A DNA stretch of 5,875 bases, taken from Trueperaceae bacterium (lineage in GTDB: Bacteria; Deinococcota; Deinococci; Deinococcales; Trueperaceae). Positions 1 through 5,479 of this stretch are shown here, in pieces. Numbering within the stretch: the first letter of the stretch is position 1; every line of letters begins with the position of its first letter. The stretch spans positions 1 through 5,875 of the forward strand of contig SKWV01000037.1 of the NCBI GenBank assembly GCA_007128755.1, written 5' to 3'. A program made the position numbers and the translations under genes. The notes beneath the pieces are model-generated. The model saw only the letters and a list, made by a program, of their open reading frames with translations. It ran no database searches and was not told the origin of the DNA.

Positions 1-700
1 ACGACAGGCCGGCGATCGCCAGGATCGCGAAGCCGATGCCGAGCGTCGACTGCACCACGACCGGACCGATCGCGGTGGGCGCCACGTGCAGCCACATGAG
101 CAGCTCGTCGCGCGCCTCGAGCGAGCGGGCGGCGTGCACGTAGTCCTCCTCGCGGGCGCCGAGCACGACGCTGCGCACGAGCCGCGCGTACTGCGGGATG
201 TCGACGATGGCGATGGCGATGACGGCGTTGACGATGCCGGGACCGAGCGTCCCCACCACCGCGAGCGCCAGCAACAGCGACGGGAACGCCAGCAGCACGT
301 CCATGACCCGCATCAGCACGCCGTCGAGCCGGCCCCGCACGTAGCCGGCCACGAGGCCGATGGTCGAGCCGATGGTCAGCGCCACCAGCACCGGCACGAG
401 GCCCGTGAGCAGCGACACGCGCGTGCCGTGCAGCACGCGGGAGTAGACGCTGCGGCCGAACTCGTCGGTGCCGAACGGGTGCTCCAGCGAGGGCGGCTGC
501 AGGCGCGCGCGCAGGTTCTGCGCATTGGGCGGCCGATCGGCGAGGTAGGGCGCGAACAGCGCGACCAGCACCAGCACGATGACGATGCCGCCGCCCACCC
601 ACGACCCCGGGTGCCGGCGGAAGCGCCGCATGGCGGGCGAGCGCCACCAGCCGCGCAGGCCCGAGGCGGGCAGGCGGGGAACGGTCGCGGCGTCAGCCAT
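1..700 (-). CDS. DppC-type ABC transporter permease, C-terminus missing (cut by window edge)
   Basis: Inner-membrane permease of a peptide/nickel-family (Dpp/Opp) ABC importer; it would pair with the DppB-type protein encoded just upstream to form the channel. The reading frame is open from an ATG at 700 to the window edge, giving 233 residues; about 50-60 C-terminal residues are probably missing. Visible parts in order: a short basic cytoplasmic N-terminus (WWRSPAMRRFRRHPGS, about 18-33), TM1 (about 34-53), the family signature HPFGTDEFGRSVYSRVLHG (74-92), TM2 (about 94-120), the DVLLAFPSLLLALAVVGTLG helix (134-153), and an EAA-type ATPase-contact loop (189-208), followed by the start of the last helices. 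The start is supported by the 8-bp overlap with the preceding gene and an AAGGTG ribosome site four bases upstream. Oddity: the normally invariant loop glycine is Glu195 and the leading Glu is His189. The family call is secure; the substrate cannot be told. Confidence 0.93.
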   Translation of the reverse strand, partial: MADAATVPRLPASGLRGWWRSPAMRRFRRHPGSWVGGGIVIVLVLVALFAPYLADRPPNAQNLRARLQPPSLEHPFGTDEFGRSVYSRVLHGTRVSLLTGLVPVLVALTIGSTIGLVAGYVRGRLDGVLMRVMDVLLAFPSLLLALAVVGTLGPGIVNAVIAIAIVDIPQYARLVRSVVLGAREEDYVHAARSLEARDELLMWLHVAPTAIGPVVVQSTLGIGFAILAIAGLS

Positions 701-1622
701 AGCGCACCTTCGGGTTGATGGCGGCGTACGACAGGTCCACCGCGAGGTTCACCAGGATGAACAGCAGCGACACCACGAGCACCGAGCCCTGCACGACCGG
801 CAGGTCGCGGGCGATGATCGCGTCGACCAGGAGCCGGCCGACGCCGGGCCAGGCGAACACCGTCTCGGTCAGCACCGCGCCGCCGAGCAGCCCGCCCAAC
901 TGCAGGCCCACGACCGTCACGATCGGCAGCAGGGCGTTGCGCAGGGCGTGGCGGAACACCACGCGGCGCGCGTGCAGACCCTTCGCGCGCGCGGTGCGGA
1001 CGTAGTCCTGCCCGAGCGCCTCGAGCATGGCGCCGCGCGTGATGCGGGCGATGTAGGCGGCCGACGAGACGCCCACCGTGAACGCCGGCAGCACCAGGTG
1101 CTGCCAGGTGCCGCGCCCGCTCGCCGGCAACCAGCCGAGCTCGAGCGCGAACACCATCATGAGCAAGAACCCCGACCAGAACACGGGGATCGAGACGCCC
1201 ACGAGCGCGACCGCGATGGCCGCGCCGTCGACGAAGGTGCCCTTGCGGACCGCCGCCCACACGCCCAGCCCGACGCCCATGAGCACCGCGATGGTGAGCG
1301 CCGCCAGCGCCAGCTCGAGCGTGGCCGGCAGGCGGTCCGCGACCTCGGCCAGCACGGGGCGCCGTGAGCGCACCGACGTGCCGAGGTCACCCTGGAGCAG
1401 CCCGGTCACGTACGAGACGTACTGCACGGGGAGCGGACGGTCGAGCCCGAGCTGGCCGCGCAGCTCCTCGAGCGCCTCGCGCGAGATGCCTTGCGCCGCC
1501 TCGCCGAGCATGGCGACCACCGGGTCTCCGGGGGTGACCCACGCCATCAGGAACACCAGCAGGGTCACCCCGAAGAGCACCGGCACCGTGCCGATCAGTC
1601 GGCCCAGCGCGTACGCGAGCAA
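693..1622 (-). CDS. DppB-type ABC transporter permease
   Basis: First inner-membrane permease of the peptide/nickel-type ABC importer. The 309-residue length is normal for the family. TM1 lies at about 8-29 and is followed by the typical TPGDP motif (30-34). A periplasmic segment (about 35-100) leads to TM2 (about 102-124), TM3 (about 135-160), TM4 (about 176-194), and the EAA loop, here YVRTARAKG (207-215) with the conserved glycine, continuing to NALLP (229-233). The ETVFAWPGVGRLL signature (253-265) and the final helix (about 278-296) follow, and the protein ends in the usual NPKVRYG tail. The start is a TTG at 1622, placing MLAYALGRLIGTVPVL at the N-terminus as in homologues. No earlier start exists in frame, because the binding-protein stop (1628-1626) is in the same frame two codons before. 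Translation is therefore probably coupled to the upstream gene; I see no strong ribosome site. It overlaps the next gene by 8 bp. Confidence 0.95.
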   Translation of the reverse strand: MLAYALGRLIGTVPVLFGVTLLVFLMAWVTPGDPVVAMLGEAAQGISREALEELRGQLGLDRPLPVQYVSYVTGLLQGDLGTSVRSRRPVLAEVADRLPATLELALAALTIAVLMGVGLGVWAAVRKGTFVDGAAIAVALVGVSIPVFWSGFLLMMVFALELGWLPASGRGTWQHLVLPAFTVGVSSAAYIARITRGAMLEALGQDYVRTARAKGLHARRVVFRHALRNALLPIVTVVGLQLGGLLGGAVLTETVFAWPGVGRLLVDAIIARDLPVVQGSVLVVSLLFILVNLAVDLSYAAINPKVRYG

Positions 1623-1625
1623 GGC

Positions 1626-3104
1626 TCAGTCGGTCAGCGTCGCGTCGCGCAGGTCGAGCAGGATCCACGAGAACGCGATCGACTCGCCCTGCACGGCGGG
1701 CCGCTTCGCGTACGTGAACTGCGGGTAGTAGAGCGTCACCATCGGCACCTCTTGCACGACCGTCTCCTGCACCTCGAGGTACACGGCCTCGCGCTCGGCC
1801 GGGTCGGTGGCGTCGCGGCCCTGCTGCAGCAGCGCGTCGATCTCCGGGTCGGCGTAGCGCGAGCGGTTGTTGGTGGGGATCTCGTCGGAGTGGAAGAAGG
1901 CGTAGAGCGTGTAGTCGGCGTCGAGCGTCACGGTGCCCCAGCCCGTCATCGAGAGCTCGACGTCGTCGGCCTGGACGGCCTGGGTGTAGGCCGAGAAGTC
2001 CTGCACGCGGATGTCGAGCGACACGCCGATCTCCTCGAAGGAGAACTGCAGCACCTGCGCCACCGCCTCGAGGTCGGGGTTCTGGTAGAGGTCGAGGCGC
2101 AGGCTCAGGCCCTCGGCGCCGGCCTCGGCGAGGAGCGCGCGGGCGGCGTCGGGATCGTACGGGTAGGGCTCGGCGAGGTCGGCCGAGAAGCGGATGGTGG
2201 GCGGCAGCGGCGCCACGCCCGGCCGCGCCAGGCCGAGCAGCATCTCCTCGGCGATGAGCTCCTTGTCGATGGCATGCGCGAGTGCCTGGCGGACGCGCAC
2301 GTCCTCGAGCTTGGGGTGCTCCACGTTCAGGATCAGGTGCGTGCTGCCCCAGCCGTCGATGGCCTCCGTCACGAGCGCCCCGGCGGCCTGCAGCGCCACG
2401 AAGTTGTCGGGCGGCACGTTGAAGATCATGTCGACGCCGCCGGCGCGGAGCTCGACGATCTGCGTGCTGACCTCGGGGATGATGCGCACGACCACCCCGT
2501 CGAGCGCGGGGGCGCCGCCCCAGTACGCGGCGTTGGCCTCCAGCACGACCTCGCTGCCGTCGATCCAGCGCACGAAGACGAACGGACCGGTGCCGACCGG
2601 CTGGCGTCCGAGCGTGTCGCCGAGATCGGCCGGGACGATGGCGGACACCGGGTGCGCGAGGTGCGCGAGCAGCGGCGCGAAGGGCGGATCGGTGACGATG
2701 TCGACCGTCGTCTCGTCGACCGCGGTCACGTCGGTGATGGCGCCGAGCACGAAGCGGCCTGGCGCCGCGGTCTCCGGATCCAAGATGCGCTCGAACGACG
2801 CCACGACCGCGTCGGCGTCGAAGGGGCTGCCGTCGTGGAACGTCACGCCCTCGCGCAGGGTCAGGCGGAGCGTCGTCGGCTCGGGGTAGCTCCAGGCGGT
2901 CGCGAGGCCGGGGACGACCTCGCCCTCCGGCGTCACCCGCACGAGCGTCTCGTACACCTGATTCGTCACGTGGAACGAGAAGCCGTTGAAGGTCGACTGC
3001 GGGTCGAGCGTCGGCGGGTTGGCGCCGATCGCGGTCGTCAGCGTCTGCGCGAGCGCGCTCGACGCGACGAGCAGCAGGGCGATGAGGATGGCCGGGATGC
3101 GCAT
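1626..3104 (-). CDS. Secreted peptide/nickel-type ABC substrate-binding protein (SBP family 5)
   Basis: Captures the transported solute outside the inner membrane and delivers it to the permease pair encoded directly downstream. From the ATG at 3104 it encodes 492 residues, normal for this family. Residues 1-19 form a signal peptide (MRIP then a hydrophobic core ending ASSALA) with probable cleavage before Gln20; there is no lipobox cysteine, so a soluble periplasmic protein is expected. Family landmarks: PPTLDPQ (30-36), the VYETLVR segment (50-56), LREGVTFHDGSPFDADAV (83-100), PVGTGPFVF (169-177), ANAAYWGG (190-197), VRVRQALAHAIDK (269-281) and the C-terminal ILLDLRD (481-487). A longer frame reaches an ATG at 3242, but the signal peptide and a GGAGGT ribosome site four bases upstream (3109-3114) fix the start at 3104. 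It is the first gene of the operon. Ligand specificity (peptide, glutathione-like, metal chelate or other) cannot be read from the sequence; the divergent M20 amidohydrolase favours a peptide or amide-linked compound. Confidence 0.95.
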   Translation of the reverse strand: MRIPAILIALLLVASSALAQTLTTAIGANPPTLDPQSTFNGFSFHVTNQVYETLVRVTPEGEVVPGLATAWSYPEPTTLRLTLREGVTFHDGSPFDADAVVASFERILDPETAAPGRFVLGAITDVTAVDETTVDIVTDPPFAPLLAHLAHPVSAIVPADLGDTLGRQPVGTGPFVFVRWIDGSEVVLEANAAYWGGAPALDGVVVRIIPEVSTQIVELRAGGVDMIFNVPPDNFVALQAAGALVTEAIDGWGSTHLILNVEHPKLEDVRVRQALAHAIDKELIAEEMLLGLARPGVAPLPPTIRFSADLAEPYPYDPDAARALLAEAGAEGLSLRLDLYQNPDLEAVAQVLQFSFEEIGVSLDIRVQDFSAYTQAVQADDVELSMTGWGTVTLDADYTLYAFFHSDEIPTNNRSRYADPEIDALLQQGRDATDPAEREAVYLEVQETVVQEVPMVTLYYPQFTYAKRPAVQGESIAFSWILLDLRDATLTD

Positions 3105-3108
3105 GGAG

Positions 3109-3114
3109 ACCTCC
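3109..3114 (-). promoter_or_regulatory. Shine-Dalgarno site deciding the binding-protein start
   Basis: On the minus strand GGAGGT lies four bases before the ATG at 3104. It selects this start, which begins a clean signal peptide, over the in-frame ATG at 3242, whose 46 extra residues are polar and arginine-rich. Confidence 0.75.
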
Positions 3115-3130
3115 GGGTGCGACCGCGCGT

Positions 3131-3156
3131 GCGGGACGATCCGCGCGGGACGATCC
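3131..3156. repeat. Perfect 12-bp direct repeat, 14-bp period, in the divergent intergenic region
   Basis: GCGGGACGATCC occurs at 3131-3142 and again at 3145-3156, separated by only two bases. The similarity extends three bases to the left of each copy with one mismatch (CGT versus CGC). The join between the copies forms the palindrome CCGCGCGG (3141-3148). The repeat lies in the untranslated leader or promoter of the binding-protein operon, 27 bp from its start codon at the nearest. It is a candidate regulator-binding site; that function is inferred from position and repetition only. Confidence 0.6.
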
Positions 3157-3159
3157 ACC

Positions 3160-3165
3160 ATGCTA
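3160..3165 (-). promoter_or_regulatory. Possible -10 element for the transporter operon
   Basis: Read on the minus strand, TAGCAT matches four of six bases of the TATAAT consensus. It would place a transcription start near 3153, inside the 12-bp direct repeat and about 50 bases before the ATG at 3104. I find no convincing -35 element at the proper distance, so this is a weak candidate only. Confidence 0.2.
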
Positions 3166-3226
3166 CGCACCGCCCAGGCGTCGGTGAGCGTATCCCGCAC
3201 GACCAAGGAGGAGCCGCCAAGGCCCC

Positions 3227-3235
3227 TGGTATGCT
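3227..3235 (+). promoter_or_regulatory. Candidate extended -10 promoter for the M20 gene
   Basis: TGGTATGCT fits the extended -10 pattern TGn followed by TAnnnT, with TATGCT matching four of six consensus bases. Transcription would start near 3242, leaving a leader of about 33 bases before the ATG at 3275. No good -35 element is present 17 bp upstream, as is tolerated for extended -10 promoters. The local AT content is higher than in the surrounding GC-rich DNA. The assignment is a motif match without functional support. Confidence 0.4.
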
Positions 3236-3260
3236 CCCGCACACCGCGACCGCATCGCGC

Positions 3261-3267
3261 GAGAGGA
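3261..3267 (+). promoter_or_regulatory. Shine-Dalgarno site of the M20 gene
   Basis: GAGAGGA ends seven bases before the ATG at 3275, a good ribosome-binding distance. No other start codon in this frame lies close upstream, so this site supports the chosen start. Confidence 0.6.
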
Positions 3268-3274
3268 CTCAGGC

Positions 3275-4693
3275 ATGGGCGCCGACGAGACGATCACCGA
3301 CTACCTGGACGAACACTACGAGCACCTCGCCACGCAGGCGCGGGCGATCTGGGAGCGACCCGAGACCGCGCTGCGCGAGACGTTCGCCTCGCGGCTCATC
3401 GCCGACGACCTCGCCGCGAACGGCTTCGAGATCGAGTGGGGCGTCGGCGGGATGGAGACGGCGTTCGTCGCCTCGTGGGGCAGCGGGGAGCCCATCGTCG
3501 GCATCCTCGGCGAGTACGACGCCCTGCCGAGCCTGTCGCAGGACGCGACGCCCGAGCGCCGCGAGCTCGTCCCGGGCGGACCGGGGCACGGCTGCGGGCA
3601 CAACCTCTACGGCGTCGCCGCGCTCGGGGCGGCGCTCGCGCTGCGCGCGGCGATGCAGGGGGCCGGCACGCCCGGCACCGTGCGCTACTACGGCTGCCCC
3701 GCCGAGGAGACGCTGACCGGCAAGACCTACATGGCGCGCGCGGGCGCGTTCGACGACCTGAGCGCCGCGATCACCTGGCACCCGGGGTACGCCAACACCG
3801 TCTGGTCGGGCAGCAGCCTGGCGATGAACTCGTTCAAGGTGCACTTCCACGGCGTCGCCGCCCACGGCGCCGGAGCGCCGCACCACGGGCGAAGCGCCCT
3901 CGACGGCGCGTTGCTGATGGACGTCGGCGTCAACTACCTGCGCGAGCACATCGAACAGGACTCGCGCATCCACAGCGTCATCACAGACGGCGGCCGGGCG
4001 CCGAACGTCGTGCCGCCCGAGGCGACGATCTGGTACTTCGTGCGCGCGCCGAAGCGTAAGCAAGTCGACGCGATCTACGCGCGCGTGCTCGACTGCGCCA
4101 AGGGCGCCGCGCTCATGAGCGGCACGACGTACGACGTCGAGTTCCTGACCGGCTGCTACGACCTGCTCCCCAACGAGACGATCGGCGCCATCATGCTCGA
4201 CAAGATGGAGGCGCTCGGCGGCGTCGCGTTCTCCGACGACGAGATGGCGTTCGCCACCGCCCTGCAGGCGTCACTCGACGCCGACACGATCGAGCTCGCG
4301 CGCCGCGAGGTGCTGCACGAAGCCGCCACGGGCACGACCGCGGACCACATCGGCGACGTGCTCTGCCGCAACGTGATCCGCCCGAGCGACCAGCCCCGCA
4401 TCCTGCACGGCTCGACCGAAGTCGCCGACGTCAGCCACATCGCGCCGACCGCGAACCTGCTGGCGTGCTGCCACCCGCTCGGCTCCCCCGGGCACTCGTG
4501 GCAGATCACGGCCGCGTCCGGCACGGCCGTCGGCTTCCGTGGCATGGACTTCGCCGCTCGCGTCATGGCCATGACGGGTCTCGAGCTCATGACCGACGCT
4601 CGGGCGCTGCGAGCGGCCCGCGACGAGTTCGAAGCCGCGACGGGAGGGCTGCCGTACGTGAGCCCGCTGCCCGAGGGGGCGCGGCCGCAGTAG
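3275..4693 (+). CDS. M20-family metallo-amidohydrolase, AbgB-like
   Basis: Probable cytoplasmic di-metal hydrolase that cleaves an amide bond in an N-acyl amino acid, aminobenzoyl-glutamate-like compound or dipeptide. It has 472 residues, close to E. coli AbgB (about 480), and no signal peptide. Catalytic-domain landmarks: GEYDALPSLSQ (79-89); GPGHGCGHNLYGVAALGAA (102-120), in which Cys107 and His109 are the expected metal ligands; PAEET (142-146) with the catalytic and metal glutamates Glu144 and Glu145; WHPG (168-171) with His169; and the C-terminal GSPGHSW (403-409) with His407. The inserted dimerisation domain starts at about 185 and contains HGVAAHGAGAPHHGRSALDG (192-211) and GGRAPNVVP (239-247). 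All these key residues are intact, so an active enzyme is expected. It is transcribed divergently from a Dpp-type importer, suggesting it acts on the imported substrate. No AbgA-like partner subunit is present in the window. The family call is strong; the substrate is inferred only broadly. Confidence 0.93.
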   Translation: MGADETITDYLDEHYEHLATQARAIWERPETALRETFASRLIADDLAANGFEIEWGVGGMETAFVASWGSGEPIVGILGEYDALPSLSQDATPERRELVPGGPGHGCGHNLYGVAALGAALALRAAMQGAGTPGTVRYYGCPAEETLTGKTYMARAGAFDDLSAAITWHPGYANTVWSGSSLAMNSFKVHFHGVAAHGAGAPHHGRSALDGALLMDVGVNYLREHIEQDSRIHSVITDGGRAPNVVPPEATIWYFVRAPKRKQVDAIYARVLDCAKGAALMSGTTYDVEFLTGCYDLLPNETIGAIMLDKMEALGGVAFSDDEMAFATALQASLDADTIELARREVLHEAATGTTADHIGDVLCRNVIRPSDQPRILHGSTEVADVSHIAPTANLLACCHPLGSPGHSWQITAASGTAVGFRGMDFAARVMAMTGLELMTDARALRAARDEFEAATGGLPYVSPLPEGARPQ

Positions 4694-4708
4694 CCAGGCG
4701 GCCGACGC

Positions 4709-4722
4709 TCCCTGCGGAGGGA
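4709..4722. terminator. Short hairpin between convergent genes, possible terminator
   Basis: TCCCT (4709-4713) pairs with AGGGA (4718-4722) around a GCGG loop. It sits in the 30-bp gap between two convergent stop codons, where a bidirectional terminator would be expected. The stem is only five pairs and no T-run follows on either side, so intrinsic termination would be weak. Confidence 0.3.
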
Positions 4723-4723
4723 A

Positions 4724-5395
4724 CTACCGGCCCAGGTGCGTCACGAACCAGTCCCGCGCCAAGTCGGCCACCCGGTCGAGCGCGCCCGCCTCCTCGAACA
4801 GGTGCGTGGCGCCCTCCACCACCTCGAGCTCCTTGGGCGCCCGCAGCCGCTCGAACGCCTGCCGGTTGAGCTCGAGGACCTGCTCGTCGCGTCCGCCGAC
4901 GATCAGCAGGGTGGGGGCGCGCACGCGCTCGAGCGCCTCTCCGGCCAGGTCCGGCCGTCCGCCCCGCGAGACGACGGCCTGCACCAGGTCGCTCTCGGCG
5001 GCGGCCGCGACGAGCGCCGCGGCGGCGCCGGTGCTCGCCCCGAAGTACCCGACGTCGAGCCGCTGCGCCTCGGGCAGCGTCCGCAGCCACGTCGCGGCGA
5101 TCTGCAGGCGCGACGCCAGGAACGCGATGTCGAACCGCAGCTCGCGCGTGCGCAGGTCGACGGCCTCCTCCTCCGCCGTGAGCAGATCGAAGAGCAGCGT
5201 GGCGAGCCCGCCGCGCCGCAAGGCCGCGGCGACCGCGCGGTTGCGTGGGCTGTGGCGGCCGCTGCCGCTGCCGTGCGCGAACAGCACCACGCCGCGCGCG
5301 CCCTCGAGTCCCTCCAGGCTGCCCTCGAGCGTCACGTCGCCGGCGGCGATCCGGACGCTCTCGTCGCGGCCGGATGTCGGTCCCCGTCGGTCCAT
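4724..5395 (-). CDS. Alpha/beta hydrolase, dienelactone-hydrolase-like
   Basis: A 223-residue cytoplasmic alpha/beta hydrolase with a complete catalytic triad. FAHGSGSGRHSPRN (39-52) is the oxyanion-hole loop typical of this dienelactone-hydrolase-like group. GASTG (119-123) carries the nucleophile Ser121, GGRDEQV (167-173) the acid Asp170, and GATHLFEE (195-202) the base His198. The nucleophile is serine, unlike the cysteine of classical chlorocatechol-pathway dienelactone hydrolases, and no aromatic-degradation genes are nearby, so a true dienelactone substrate is doubtful. A general esterase or thioesterase role is as likely. Related domains are sometimes fused to phosphoribosyltransferases, but this one stands alone. 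The ATG at 5395 has a strong GGGAGGT ribosome site five bases upstream (5401-5407). It is convergent with the M20 gene and lies 84 bp downstream of a HAD gene on the same strand. Confidence 0.9.
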   Translation of the reverse strand: MDRRGPTSGRDESVRIAAGDVTLEGSLEGLEGARGVVLFAHGSGSGRHSPRNRAVAAALRRGGLATLLFDLLTAEEEAVDLRTRELRFDIAFLASRLQIAATWLRTLPEAQRLDVGYFGASTGAAAALVAAAAESDLVQAVVSRGGRPDLAGEALERVRAPTLLIVGGRDEQVLELNRQAFERLRAPKELEVVEGATHLFEEAGALDRVADLARDWFVTHLGR

Positions 5396-5424
5396 GTCGC
5401 ACCTCCCTCGGAGCCAAGGGTACG

Positions 5425-5445
5425 CGTGGCCTCAGGAGCGCCACG
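5425..5445. repeat. Inverted repeat in the gap between the HAD and hydrolase genes
   Basis: CGTGGC (5425-5430) is complementary to GCCACG (5440-5445), with a nine-base spacer in which two further pairs are possible. It lies in the 84-bp gap downstream of the HAD stop codon and upstream of the hydrolase start. It could be a weak terminator of the HAD transcript, which has no T-run after the stem, or an operator for the hydrolase gene. Sequence alone does not decide between these. Confidence 0.35.
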
Positions 5446-5479
5446 GGCAACGGACACGCATGCGAGGTGGCGACTCGCG

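Larger units (their letters stand above)
3129..3242. repeat. Three copies of an 8-bp GTGCGGGA box in the divergent intergenic region
   Basis: GTGCGGGA is found at 3129-3136 on the plus strand and, inverted as TCCCGCAC, at 3193-3200 and 3235-3242. The 3129 and 3193 copies share a ninth base (CGTGCGGGA). A related GCGCGGGA lies at 3143-3150. The two inverted copies start exactly 42 bp apart, which is four helical turns, and the one at 3235 starts on the last base of the candidate -10 element of the rightward gene. This arrangement resembles operator sites for a shared regulator, but the high GC content makes chance matches to such words easier. Confidence 0.45.

Noticed and set aside
376..1260. 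Long minus-strand frame overlapping both permeases in another frame
   Set aside because: It crosses the two well-supported permease genes and its Arg/Gly/Ala-rich translation shows no membrane segments or motifs.
3205..3211. AAGGAGG as a ribosome site for a small hidden gene
   Set aside because: No start codon lies 5-10 bases downstream on the plus strand, so it has no visible gene to serve.
3105..3242. N-terminal extension of the binding protein to an ATG at 3242
   Set aside because: The extra 46 residues would bury the signal peptide, and the internal ATG at 3104 has a good ribosome site.
3231..3274. ATG at 3231 as an upstream or alternative start for the M20 gene
   Set aside because: It is out of frame with the M20 gene, and the strong AAGGAGG at 3205-3211 is about 20 bases away, too far to serve it. 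If transcription starts near 3242 neither is in the transcript.
1491..3716. Very long plus-strand open frame (741 codons) opposite the transporter genes
   Set aside because: It runs antisense through the permease and binding-protein genes and into the M20 gene in another frame. Its translation is rich in Arg, His and Ala with no recognisable domain, the usual by-product of GC-rich coding DNA with few stop codons.
5396..5479. A sigma-70 promoter for the alpha/beta hydrolase gene
   Set aside because: On the minus strand TTGCCC and TACCCT resemble -35 and -10 elements, but they are about 22 bp apart, too far for a standard promoter.
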